A stretch of DNA of 64,000 nt from contig NZ_CP101137.1 in NCBI RefSeq assembly GCF_028473745.1, positions 7,509,501-7,573,500 on the forward strand, in the 5' to 3' direction. The stretch is from Streptomyces sp. M92 (GTDB lineage: Bacteria > Actinomycetota > Actinomycetes > Streptomycetales > Streptomycetaceae). Below, piece by piece: positions 52,389-60,670 of this stretch (the first letter of the stretch is position 1; each line of letters starts with the position of its first letter). The notes under the pieces were generated by a model. It made no database searches. It had not been told where the DNA came from and saw only the letters and a program-made list of their open reading frames with translations. The translations under genes were made by a program, and so were the position numbers.

Positions 52389-53165
52389 GTGGTGGGTGCG
52401 AGTGCCGTACGCGTGCAAGGGCTCTGGAAGCGGTTCGGGCAGCAGGTCGCCGTTGGCGGGATCGATCTGGAGCTGCCCGCGGGCAAGTTCATCGGGCTCG
52501 TCGGGCCGAACGGGGCGGGGAAGACCACCACTCTCTCCATGGTGACCGGGCTGCTGCGGCCGGATCAGGGGACGGTCGAGGTCGTCGGGCACGACGTGTG
52601 GCGGGACCCGGCCGAGGTGAAGGCGCGGATCGGGGTGCTGCCGGAGGGACTGCGGCTGTTCGAGCGGCTGTCCGGGCGGGAACTGCTCGGCTACACCGGG
52701 CGGTTGCGCGGTCTGCCCGGTGACGAGGTGGACCGGCGGGCGACCCAGCTGCTGGACGTGCTGGACCTGGCCGGGGCCCAGCACAAGCTGGTCGTCGACT
52801 ACTCCACCGGCATGCGGAAGAAGATCGGGCTGGCCACCGCCCTGCTGCACAATCCCGAAGTGCTCTTCCTGGACGAGCCGTTCGAGGGCGTCGACCCGGT
52901 GTCGGCGCAGACGATCCGGGGCGTCCTTGAGCGTTACACCGCCTCCGGCGCCACCGTCGTCTTCTCCTCCCACGTCATGGAGCTGGTGGAGTCCCTGTGC
53001 GACTGGGTGGCCGTGATGGCCGCGGGCCGCATCCGCGCCACCGGCACGCTCGCCGAGGTGCGCGGCGAGGCGGCCTCCCTGCAGCAGGCGTTCCTCGAAC
53101 TCGTCGGTGCCGGGGCCCTGGACGCCGGGCCGGGCCTGGACTGGCTGGGCGGCGGGTCCCGGTGA
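52389..53165 (+). CDS. ABC transporter ATP-binding protein
   Basis: A 258-residue ATPase with Walker A GPNGAGKTTT (about 38-47), the signature YSTGMRKKIGLATALLH, and Walker B VLFLDEPFEGVD. The compact size and sequence match ABC-2-type exporter ATPases. The GTG at 52389 has GGAGGGAGAG upstream. The stop overlaps the permease GTG by 4 bases. Confidence 0.93.
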   Translation: MVGASAVRVQGLWKRFGQQVAVGGIDLELPAGKFIGLVGPNGAGKTTTLSMVTGLLRPDQGTVEVVGHDVWRDPAEVKARIGVLPEGLRLFERLSGRELLGYTGRLRGLPGDEVDRRATQLLDVLDLAGAQHKLVVDYSTGMRKKIGLATALLHNPEVLFLDEPFEGVDPVSAQTIRGVLERYTASGATVVFSSHVMELVESLCDWVAVMAAGRIRATGTLAEVRGEAASLQQAFLELVGAGALDAGPGLDWLGGGSR

Positions 53166-54742
53166 ACGCGTCGGTCACCTCCGTCTTCGTACGGCTGAAA
53201 CTGTCGCTCCTGCGCAACGGGCTGCGCCGGTCCGGCGGGCGGCGGGCCGCCTACATCGCCTCCGCCGTCGCCGTGCTGCTCTTCGCCGCGCTCCAGCTGA
53301 TCGGTCTGATCGCCCTGCGCGGGTACGACCACGTGGACTCGCTGGTCGTCCTGCTGGCGGCGGTGCTGGGTCTCGGCTGGGCGGTGATGCCGCTGTTCTT
53401 CCCCGGCGGCGACGAGACGCTGGACGCGACCCGGCTGGTGATGCTGCCGCTGCGGCCACGCCCGCTGGTCCGGGCCCTGCTCACGGCGTCGCTGGTGGGT
53501 ATCGGGCCGCTGTTCACGCTGTGCGTGCTGGCCGGTTCGGTGGTCGCGGTCGCGCACGGCTGGGCGGCGTACGTCGTCGGCGTCGTCGGCGGTGTCCTCG
53601 CGCTGCTGGTGTGCGTGACCCTCGCGCGGGCCGTCGCCGCCGCCAACGTACGGCTGCTGACCAGCCGCAAGGGCCGCGACCTGGCGGTGCTGAGCGGGCT
53701 GGTCGTCGCGGTCGGGGCGCAGGTCGTCAACTTCGGTGCACAGCGGCTGGGTTCGTCCGGGCTGGAGCAGCTCGACCCGGCGGCCGACGTACTGCGCTGG
53801 GTGCCGCCCGCCTCGGCCGTCGGCGCGATGCACGCGGCGAGCGACGGGTCCTGGGCCACCGCGCTGGCGCAGCTGGCCCTGACGGCTGCGGCGCTGGTGC
53901 TGCTGCTGCGGGTGTGGGAGCGGCACCTGACGCGGCTGATGACCGCGCCGGACGGGTCCACCCTCCCGAGCGACACCCGTCCGGTGCGCGAGCGCGGCGC
54001 CCCGGGCCTCTCCCGGCTGCTGCCCGCCGGCCGCACCGGTACGACGATGGAGCGCACCCTGCGCTACGTGTGGCGCGATCCGAAGACGAAGGCGGCGTGG
54101 GTGACCTCGCTGGCCATCGGCCTGATCGTGCCGGTCTTCAACGCCTGGCAGGGCACCGGCTCGGTGTACTTCGCCTGTTTCGCCGCCGGGATGCTCGGCA
54201 TCCAGATGTACAACCAGTTCGGGCAGGACACGTCCGCCTTCTGGATGGTGGCGCTGACCATCTCCTCGACCAGGGACGCCTACGTGGAGCTGCGCGCCCG
54301 CGCGCTGGCCCTGCTGCTGATCACCCTGCCGTACGCGACCCTCGTCACCGTCCTGACCACGGCGATGCTCGACGACTGGCGGACCCTGCCCGAGGCCCTG
54401 GGCCTGTCCTTCGCGCTGCTCGGCGCGATGCTGGCGACCGGGGCGTGGACCTCGGCGCGCTTCCCGTACTCCATCCCGCAGGAGGGCCACAAGAACGTCG
54501 CCCCCGGTCAGGTCGGGCTGGCCTGGATCTCGATCCTCGGCGGCATGGTCGGCGCGGCCCTGCTGTGCGCACCCGTGATCGCGCTGGCGATCTGGCTGAA
54601 CGTACGCGGTGACGGGAGCCCGCTGCTGCTTCCGGTGGGCGCGGTGTACGGCGCGGGGCTGACGCTGGCCGGCCTGCGGCTGGCCGCGCCGCGCACGGCC
54701 GGGCGGCTGCCTGAGATCCTCACGGCGGTCAGCAAGGGCTGA
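53162..54742 (+). CDS. ABC transporter permease
   Basis: A 526-residue membrane protein with about twelve hydrophobic segments in two halves separated by a cytoplasmic loop (near 265-300, with DTRPVRERGAPGLSRLLPAG). The second half starts RTLRYVWRDPKTKAAWVTSL, typical of large ABC-2-type permeases. It works with the preceding ATPase. The substrate is unknown. The GTG at 53162 overlaps the ATPase stop. Confidence 0.9.
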   Translation: MNASVTSVFVRLKLSLLRNGLRRSGGRRAAYIASAVAVLLFAALQLIGLIALRGYDHVDSLVVLLAAVLGLGWAVMPLFFPGGDETLDATRLVMLPLRPRPLVRALLTASLVGIGPLFTLCVLAGSVVAVAHGWAAYVVGVVGGVLALLVCVTLARAVAAANVRLLTSRKGRDLAVLSGLVVAVGAQVVNFGAQRLGSSGLEQLDPAADVLRWVPPASAVGAMHAASDGSWATALAQLALTAAALVLLLRVWERHLTRLMTAPDGSTLPSDTRPVRERGAPGLSRLLPAGRTGTTMERTLRYVWRDPKTKAAWVTSLAIGLIVPVFNAWQGTGSVYFACFAAGMLGIQMYNQFGQDTSAFWMVALTISSTRDAYVELRARALALLLITLPYATLVTVLTTAMLDDWRTLPEALGLSFALLGAMLATGAWTSARFPYSIPQEGHKNVAPGQVGLAWISILGGMVGAALLCAPVIALAIWLNVRGDGSPLLLPVGAVYGAGLTLAGLRLAAPRTAGRLPEILTAVSKG

Positions 54743-54757
54743 CGGCACCCGGCCGGC

Positions 54758-55714
54758 TCAGCCGCCGTCGCGGAGGCTGTCGAGGAACGGTTCGATGGCC
54801 GCGCGCCACGCCTCCGGCTGGTCGTAGTGGACGAGGTGGCCGGCGTCGGCGACCTCCGCGTACCGGCCGTGCGGCAGGACTCGGACCATCTCCTGGGCCT
54901 CGGCGCGGCCCAGCTCGCCGTCGAGGCCGCGGACGACCAGCGTGGGGCAGCGGACCTGGGCCAGCTCCTCCCAGTGGGCGTCGTAGACCCATGTCTCGCG
55001 GGAGCGCAGCATCTGCTCCGGCTCGAAGACCGGCCGCCAGCCGTCCGGGGACTCGGCCATCACCTCGGCGTAGAACTCCCCCCGGGCCGGATTCGGGCGC
55101 TCCACCCACGGGTCGTCCTCGCCGAACCACTTGCGTACGTCGGCGAGGGTGGCGAAGGGGACCGGCCAGGCGCGGAACCACTCGGTCCAGGTGTGCTGGG
55201 ACGCGGCGCCGAGGGCGGAGGCCCGCATGTCGCAGACGACCAGGCCGCGGACCAGGTCGGGACGTTTGGCGGCGAGCTGCCAGGCGGTCAGCGCGCCCAT
55301 GGCGTGGCCGATCAGGACGGCCGGGCCGAGACCGAGCTGCTCCAGGGCGGCCTCGGCGTCCTCCACGTAGGCCTCCCGGGTGTAGGCGCCCCGCGGTGGC
55401 TTGTCGCTGCGGCCGTGGCCGCGCTGGTCGAGCGCGACGGCCCGGTGCCGGGCGGCGAGCCAGCGGGCGGTGGGGGCCCAGTGGGAGGCGCGGCCCATCA
55501 GGCCGTGCAGTAACAGCACACCCGGCAGCTCACCGGCCGGGTCGGCGGAGCCGCCACCGCGGTCCACGAGATCCACGGGGTCGATGGGGCCGATGGGGTC
55601 GATGGCGTCCACGGGGTCCGTGCGGTCGGTCCGGTCCGTCTTGGGAGGGTCGCCGAACTCCCAGGCCGCGAGCCGTACGCCACCCGCGCCGGTCACGTCG
55701 ATGCGTCGCGCCAT
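54758..55714 (-). CDS. Alpha/beta hydrolase-fold protein lacking the nucleophile serine
   Basis: A 318-residue protein with a clear alpha/beta-hydrolase core: LLLHGLMGRASHW (oxyanion region), LDQRGHGRSDKPPRG, then the nucleophile elbow and LVVRGLDGELGRAEA (acid region) and DAGHLVHYDQP (catalytic His). The elbow reads GHAMGA instead of the usual GHSMGG, so the nucleophile is Ala. The inserted tract with TDRTD and DPVD/DPIG repeats (about residues 25-50) is unusual and encoded by short DNA repeats. It is probably a non-catalytic relative or binding protein, but that needs assay. The ATG at 55714 starts the conserved frame. Confidence 0.82.
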   Translation of the reverse strand: MARRIDVTGAGGVRLAAWEFGDPPKTDRTDRTDPVDAIDPIGPIDPVDLVDRGGGSADPAGELPGVLLLHGLMGRASHWAPTARWLAARHRAVALDQRGHGRSDKPPRGAYTREAYVEDAEAALEQLGLGPAVLIGHAMGALTAWQLAAKRPDLVRGLVVCDMRASALGAASQHTWTEWFRAWPVPFATLADVRKWFGEDDPWVERPNPARGEFYAEVMAESPDGWRPVFEPEQMLRSRETWVYDAHWEELAQVRCPTLVVRGLDGELGRAEAQEMVRVLPHGRYAEVADAGHLVHYDQPEAWRAAIEPFLDSLRDGG

Positions 55715-56224
55715 GATCCTGGCACCCCCAAGCTCCGCTCGGACCGCCCGCCCCACCGGGCCGGCCGGTCCTGTGAACCGTGTCCTGCCTGTCGTGCCTG
55801 TCGTTGTCGCCGTGACGGGCCGGCATCCGCTCAGGGCCGTCCGACGCTCGCAGAGTATCGAATGCGTATTCGAGAATGCTGATCCGGCGACCAACACCCC
55901 TCGTTCGAGTGACCCCCGTCAGGGATTGATCGCCGCCGCCGGGGGGAGATCTTCAACGGGAGGCGGGCCGCTCGGGGAAAACGGTCCGAGGGGATTGACC
56001 CTGAGAGCTCGGGGCTCCGGGTCAGCACAGGGGAGGACAGGCCCCGGCGCCACAGGGCGCCGGGGCCCTCTCCGTCTCAGCAGCACGCCCCTCCCCCTCT
56101 CCGGCCGGGACGACATCGCTGTCACACCACGGCCCAGAGCCCTCACGTCGTACGCTCACGCCACAGCCTTGCACGCGCGGTGGCCGGGCGCTGCGATTCG
56201 GCGCACCGCGCCGGCGAGGACCGG
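55715..56224. other. Intergenic region between hydrolase and iron repressor genes
   Basis: No gene is convincing in these 510 bases. The right part holds the hairpin 56041-56066. Long plus-strand openings continue into the repressor gene as its antisense and are discussed as a finding. Confidence 0.5.
56041..56066. terminator. Hairpin downstream of the iron repressor gene
   Basis: GCCCCGGCGCC (56041-56051) pairs perfectly with 56056-56066 over a 4-base loop. It lies 158 bases beyond the repressor stop, on the side expected for its terminator. Confidence 0.55.
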
Positions 56225-56917
56225 TCAGCGCTTGGCGACGAACACGTGCGAGGCGGTCTCCGTCTCCAGCTCCGCCGCCTCGCCGCCGCTGCCCACCAGC
56301 ACGCCGCCGGCCGACTCGGTCACGCTCACCACCGAGCCGGGCTGCACGCCCGCCCGGCGCAGCGTGTACATCAGCTGCGCGTCCGTCTGGATCGGCTCGC
56401 CGATCCGGCGCACCACGACCGTCTTGCCCTCCATGCCCGGGTCCAGGTCGGCGAGGGACACCATGCCCTCGTCCAGGAACGGATCGGCGCCGTCCGCCTC
56501 GCCCAGCTCCTCCAGGCCCGGGATCGGGTTGCCGTACGGCGACTCGGTCGGGTGCCGCAGCAGCTCCAGCACCCGGCGCTCGACGGCCTCGCTCATCACG
56601 TGCTCCCAGCGGCAGGCCTCGGCGTGCACCTGCTCCCACTCCAGGCCGATCACGTCGACGAGCAGGCACTCCGCGAGCCGGTGCTTGCGCATCACCCGCG
56701 TGGCCAGCCGACGGCCCTCGTCGGTCAGCTCCAGGTGCCGGTCGGCCGCCACGGACACCAGGCCGTCGCGCTCCATCCGCGCCACCGTCTGGCTGACCGT
56801 CGGGCCGCTCTGGTCGAGCCGCTCGGCGATCCGGGCGCGCATCGGGACCACACCTTCCTCCTCCAGCTCGAGAATGGTGCGGAGATACATCTCCGTGGTG
56901 TCGATCAGTCCGGACAT
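56225..56917 (-). CDS. desR: DtxR-family iron-dependent repressor (DmdR1/DesR type)
   Basis: A 230-residue protein, the length of S. coelicolor DmdR1 (also called DesR). It begins MSGLIDTTEMYLRTILELEE, with the DtxR winged HTH (VVPMRARIAERLDQSGPTVS, MERDGLVSV), the dimer and metal domain (HRLAECLLVDVIGLEW, EACRWEHVMS), and a C-terminal SH3-like domain. It represses siderophore genes when iron is sufficient. In S. coelicolor an antiparallel gene (adm) overlaps dmdR1; a long plus-strand frame is open here too. The start ATG follows GGGGCAGG. Confidence 0.94.
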   Translation of the reverse strand: MSGLIDTTEMYLRTILELEEEGVVPMRARIAERLDQSGPTVSQTVARMERDGLVSVAADRHLELTDEGRRLATRVMRKHRLAECLLVDVIGLEWEQVHAEACRWEHVMSEAVERRVLELLRHPTESPYGNPIPGLEELGEADGADPFLDEGMVSLADLDPGMEGKTVVVRRIGEPIQTDAQLMYTLRRAGVQPGSVVSVTESAGGVLVGSGGEAAELETETASHVFVAKR

Positions 56918-57046
56918 ACCTGCCCCTTGATGAGATTGCCGGAGGCTACGGCCCACCGGCGCGTGCGCTGGCCCTGACCCAATTCTGACGCATACCACCG
57001 ACAACCGTGCCGCGCCGCGGAATGCCGGGCCCGCGCGGCCCGTCCG

Positions 57047-57073
57047 GCGGTGTCGACGCCGTATTGACACCGC
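57047..57073. promoter_or_regulatory. Operator-like inverted repeat overlapping the SIS gene promoter
   Basis: GCGGTGTC (57047-57054) and its exact complement GACACCGC (57066-57073) flank 11 bases. The repeat overlaps a consensus -35 TTGACA (57064-57069); the -10 is less clear. It lies 54 bases before the SIS gene. Confidence 0.6.
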
Positions 57074-57126
57074 ACTGGTCCAGACCGCACGGTGATCGCG
57101 ACGCAGCCACACCGAAGGGGTCCCGC

Positions 57127-57882
57127 ATGAGCGACCGCAAGCCGGCCGGGCGGTTCATCGACGCCGCGATCGACCTCCTGCGACGGGTCCGCGACGAGGA
57201 GGCCGACTCCGTCGAGGCGGCCGGCACGCTGCTCGCCGACACCGTGGCCGACGGCGGCCGGCTCTTCGCCTTCGGCGCCGGCCACTCCTCCCTCGCCGCC
57301 CAGGACGTCGTCTACCGCGCCGGCGGCCTCGCCCTGATGAACCTGCTCTCCGTGCCCGGCGTCGTCGGCGTCGACGTCATGCCGGCCACGCTCGGCTCCG
57401 CGCTGGAGCGGGTGGACGGCCTCGCGAGCGCCGTACTGGACTCCTCGCCGATCCGCGCGGGCGACGCCCTGGTGATCATCTCCCTGTCCGGGCGCAACGC
57501 GCTGCCCGTGGAGATGGCCATCAACGCCCGCGCCCTCGGCGTCCGCGTCATCGGCGTGACCTCGGTGGCGTACGCCTCCGAGACCAGGTCGCGGCACGCC
57601 TCCGGCACCTTCCTCAAGGACCACTGCGACATCGTGCTGGACTCGAAGATCGCCGTCGGCGACGCGGAGCTCACGCTCGACACCGTCCCCGCGCCCTTCG
57701 CGCCCGCCTCCACGGTCGTCACCAGCGCCCTGATGCAGGCCATGACGGCCACGGCGGCCGCCGCCCTCGCCGACCGCGGCATCGAACCGCCCCTGCTGCG
57801 CTCGGGCAACGTCGACGGCGGCCACGAGTGGAACGGGCGGGTACTGGACCAGTACGGGGACCGGATCTTCTACCGCCGCTGA
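57127..57882 (+). CDS. SIS-domain sugar-phosphate binding protein
   Basis: A 251-residue protein with the SIS fold: GGRLFAFGAGHSSLAAQDVV, GDALVIISLSGRNALPVEMA and RVIGVTSVAYA. The family isomerises or binds phosphosugars. Relatives are often annotated as sugar isomerases next to the DtxR-family gene, without a known substrate. The ATG at 57127 follows GAAGGGG. Divergent from the iron repressor. Confidence 0.92.
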   Translation: MSDRKPAGRFIDAAIDLLRRVRDEEADSVEAAGTLLADTVADGGRLFAFGAGHSSLAAQDVVYRAGGLALMNLLSVPGVVGVDVMPATLGSALERVDGLASAVLDSSPIRAGDALVIISLSGRNALPVEMAINARALGVRVIGVTSVAYASETRSRHASGTFLKDHCDIVLDSKIAVGDAELTLDTVPAPFAPASTVVTSALMQAMTATAAAALADRGIEPPLLRSGNVDGGHEWNGRVLDQYGDRIFYRR

Positions 57883-57907
57883 GCGGGCACCCGGCCAGGA
57901 CCGACCG

Positions 57908-59335
57908 CTACCGCTCGTCCACCGCCCCGGCGAGATCCAGCGCCGCCGCGATGCGCACCGCCACGTCCTCGGCGTACACCGCGTCCGAGCGCTCGAACGC
58001 GCTGCGCCCCGAGCCGCGCAGGAACGTCACGACGCCCAGCGTCCGGCCCCGGCTGCGCAGGACCGCGCACAGGCCGTGCACCGTGTCCGCCGGCCACTGC
58101 CGGGCCGTCGCCCACTGGCGCACCCGCTCCGCCGGCACCGCGCGGACACCGGCACTGGCCCGCACCGAGCCCGCCCGCTCCACGCACTGCACCGCCGGGT
58201 GCCCCTCGGCGTAGCGCACCGGCATGCCGGACGTCCCGGTCGGCACGCTCGGCCCCGGTGCTCCGGACGGCGTCGCCGCCACCCGCACCAGCCGCACCGG
58301 TCCCGGCGCTTGTGGCTCCGCCGCCTCGGACTCGCCCGCCCGGGGCCCGCCCCCGCCCGCCACCCGGTCGATCAGGGCGTGGTCGGCGAACCCGGCGAGC
58401 GCGAAGTCCAGGTGGACGACCGCCGCCTCCGCGGGATCCTCGCACTCTGCCGCCGCCCGCGCCGCACGGTGCAGCTGGTTGGTGCGGAAGCGCAGCAGCG
58501 CCGCCTCCTGCTCGGCCTGCTTGCCCTCCGTGATGTCCTGGAACAGCCAGCCCACGCCCAGCGGCACCGGTTCCTCCGCCAGCGGCGACGCCAGCCGCAC
58601 GAACCCGCTGCGCCAGCACCGGCGCCGCTCGCCCTCCGGCGTGCGCACGCTCACCCAGACCTCGGCGGGGCCGGGCGGCGCGCCCTCCGCCAGCACGTGC
58701 GTCAGCGCGCTCTCCAGCTCCTCCACGCCCTGCGCGAGCAGATCGCCCAGCGGCCGCCCCAGTACGGACGTACGCCCGGCGCCCAGGGCCCGCGCCGCGT
58801 GCTCGTTCACCACCGCCGGCCGCAGATCCACGTCCACCAGTACGACGCCCCAGCTCGCGTCCTCCAGCAGGGCCTCGCTCAGCGCGATGGAGCGCTCCAG
58901 GTCGATCTGCGTGTGCACCTCGCTGAACGCGCAGTACACCCCGGCGGGCCGGCCGTCGGGACCGCGCACGGCCGCGGACTGGGTGCGCACCAGCACCCGC
59001 CCGCCGTCCTTGGTCAGCAACGCGAACTCGTGCACCTGCCGGCCCGGGGCGCGCATCGCGGACAGCAGCCGCTCCTCGACCTCCCCGGCGTCCGCCCGCC
59101 GCACGGCCCACCCGGCGAATCCCTGCCGCCCCACGGCCTCGGCCGCGCTCCAGCCGAGGATCCGCTCCGCCTCGCGGTTCCAGTGGGTGACCACCCCGTC
59201 CGCGTCGAAGGCGCACAGGGCCGCGTCCATGCCGTCGAGCAGCGCGGCCAACAGGTCCGCGCCGTCCCGCTCGGGCTGTTCCGGCTCGTCCGGCCCCAGC
59301 TCGTCGGTGGTCCCACTACGCCGGGAAGCACTCAC
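57908..59335 (-). CDS. PAS/PAS/GAF-domain sensor protein without visible output domain
   Basis: A 475-residue protein. A first PAS domain (about 25-145; ALCAFDADGVVTHWNREAER, ILGWSAAEAVGRQ) is followed by a second (about 145-280, ending FQDITEGKQAEQEAALLRF) and a GAF-like domain (about 290-470). In Streptomyces these modules usually precede a PP2C phosphatase (RsbU type), which regulates STAS/anti-sigma networks; none is found here. It may signal through interactions. The ATG at 59335 begins with a Ser/Arg-rich tail. Confidence 0.85.
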   Translation of the reverse strand: MSASRRSGTTDELGPDEPEQPERDGADLLAALLDGMDAALCAFDADGVVTHWNREAERILGWSAAEAVGRQGFAGWAVRRADAGEVEERLLSAMRAPGRQVHEFALLTKDGGRVLVRTQSAAVRGPDGRPAGVYCAFSEVHTQIDLERSIALSEALLEDASWGVVLVDVDLRPAVVNEHAARALGAGRTSVLGRPLGDLLAQGVEELESALTHVLAEGAPPGPAEVWVSVRTPEGERRRCWRSGFVRLASPLAEEPVPLGVGWLFQDITEGKQAEQEAALLRFRTNQLHRAARAAAECEDPAEAAVVHLDFALAGFADHALIDRVAGGGGPRAGESEAAEPQAPGPVRLVRVAATPSGAPGPSVPTGTSGMPVRYAEGHPAVQCVERAGSVRASAGVRAVPAERVRQWATARQWPADTVHGLCAVLRSRGRTLGVVTFLRGSGRSAFERSDAVYAEDVAVRIAAALDLAGAVDER

Positions 59336-59455
59336 CTGGACCCCCTGCAGGCTGCGTCACTGGCCTTCATTCAACTCGAACGTGATGCAGCACACACCGA
59401 GTTCCCACAAGATTGCGGAAATCGTTGTACTGCGGAAACTCGGCATACGCCCCCG

Positions 59456-60322
59456 TCATGACGGGTGCGCGGCGAGCCTCAGGTCGACCCACTCGTCGCT
59501 CTCGCCATCCAACACGTACCGCTCCCGTTCCACGAACCCACGCCCCTCGGCGAACCGCAACCCGTCACCGTTGGCCGCCAGCACCACGGTCTCCACCGCC
59601 CCGGCGCCGAGCGCGGCCGCCTCCGCCATGCCCGCCTCGTGGAGCGCCGTGCCGATCCCGCGCCCCCGGAACGCGGGCAGCACCCGGGCGATCACGGTCG
59701 CCACCCGCTCCTCCCCCTCGGGCGGCCGCACCGTGGAACACCCGACGAGCACGTCCCCGAGGTAGGCGTTGGCCAGCCGGTACCGCCCGGCCCGCTCCCG
59801 CGCCTGTTCCGGGGTCATCGCGGCGGGCGGCACCACCTCGTCGTGGACGTGCCGCCACTCCTCCACCATGGCGTCCCCGGCCACGGCCTCGACGCGCAGC
59901 CCGGCGCCCGGACCGACCGGCCCGCGCCGCGCGTCCGCCTCGATCTCGATCCGCATCCGCTCGTCCGCGAGCCCGCACACCATCATGGTCGCGGCCGGCC
60001 GCACCTCGCCGAACGCCCGCCGCAGCACCGGCCAGCACGGCTCGAAGTCCTCCCGCGCGGGCAGCAGGTACCGCACCCGCACGACGTCCGCGAACGTGCA
60101 CCCCGCCTCGGCCAGTGCCGCCCCGACGTTGCGCAGGCACTGCCCGGCCTGCTCCACCACGTCCTCGGAGATGGTCATCGACGCGTAGTCGAACCCGGTC
60201 GTCCCCGACACGTGCACCCGGTCCCCGTCGACGACGGCCCGGGCGTACCCGATCCGCTCCTCGAACGTCGACCCACTGACTATCGCCCGCCTGACCGGCG
60301 GTTCCCCCTGGTGCTTCGTCAT
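59456..60322 (-). CDS. RidA-family domain fused to a GNAT acetyltransferase
   Basis: A 288-residue protein made of two known folds. Residues about 10-135 are RidA/YjgF-like (RAVVDGDRVHVSGTTGFDYA, AGCTFADVVRVRYLLPARED, RIEIEADA). Residues about 145-288 are a GNAT domain (ARVLPAFRGRGIGTALHEAG, with LRFAEGRGFVERERYVL). RidA deaminates reactive enamines; GNAT transfers acetyl groups. The fusion suggests handling of one reactive amino compound in two steps, which is inference. It is divergent from the small ORF at 60467. Confidence 0.88.
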   Translation of the reverse strand: MTKHQGEPPVRRAIVSGSTFEERIGYARAVVDGDRVHVSGTTGFDYASMTISEDVVEQAGQCLRNVGAALAEAGCTFADVVRVRYLLPAREDFEPCWPVLRRAFGEVRPAATMMVCGLADERMRIEIEADARRGPVGPGAGLRVEAVAGDAMVEEWRHVHDEVVPPAAMTPEQARERAGRYRLANAYLGDVLVGCSTVRPPEGEERVATVIARVLPAFRGRGIGTALHEAGMAEAAALGAGAVETVVLAANGDGLRFAEGRGFVERERYVLDGESDEWVDLRLAAHPS

Positions 60323-60405
60323 GGGCGAAACGGTAGGTGGCCAGCGCGGACGCGTCCATGGGTGATCGTCGGCGGAGGGTGGCGGGCGGGTTCGGAAAAA
60401 AGGCG

Positions 60406-60434
60406 TTGATGGGCGGGCGGTCAGTTCCTAATGT
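60406..60434 (+). promoter_or_regulatory. HrdB-like promoter before the 12-codon ORF
   Basis: TTGATG (60406-60411), a 17-base spacer and TAATGT (60429-60434) make a good housekeeping promoter on the plus strand. Transcription should begin near 60441, 26 bases before the small ORF. Confidence 0.6.
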
Positions 60435-60466
60435 GGGGAGCACACAGAAGGGAGGTGGTTCGGCAG

Positions 60467-60505
60467 ATGTATGACTACCGGACGCGTGAGGTGACTGCGG
60501 GCTAG
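60467..60505 (+). CDS. Possible 12-residue peptide ORF
   Basis: ATG 60467 to TAG 60505 encodes MYDYRTREVTAG. It has the strong ribosome site AAGGGAGGTGG (60448-60458) and the promoter at 60406-60434. No gene follows on this strand; the next strong structure is the inverted repeat at 60587-60647. It may be a small peptide or part of a dual-function RNA. It does not match the typical cysteine-leader peptides of Streptomyces. Confidence 0.45.
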   Translation: MYDYRTREVTAG

Positions 60506-60586
60506 CGGCTCGCCACCACACCCAGTGCGGTGCCGGACCAGTGCGTGAAAGACGCGCGCAGCCGGCCCAATCCCAAGCAGTCACCC

Positions 60587-60647
60587 GACCCGCGAGTCGC
60601 CGGTACGTCCGGCCGGCTCCTCTCCGGAGGAACCAGACTCGCGGGTC
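60587..60647. terminator. Long inverted repeat downstream of citrate synthase gene
   Basis: GACCCGCGAGTC (60587-60598) pairs perfectly with 60636-60647; the interior contains smaller hairpins (CCGG-TACGT-CCGG). It begins 23 bases beyond the stop of the citrate synthase gene and could also end the plus-strand transcript carrying the 12-codon ORF. Confidence 0.65.
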
Positions 60648-60670
60648 GTCTGCGTGTACGGCGCGGTCCG

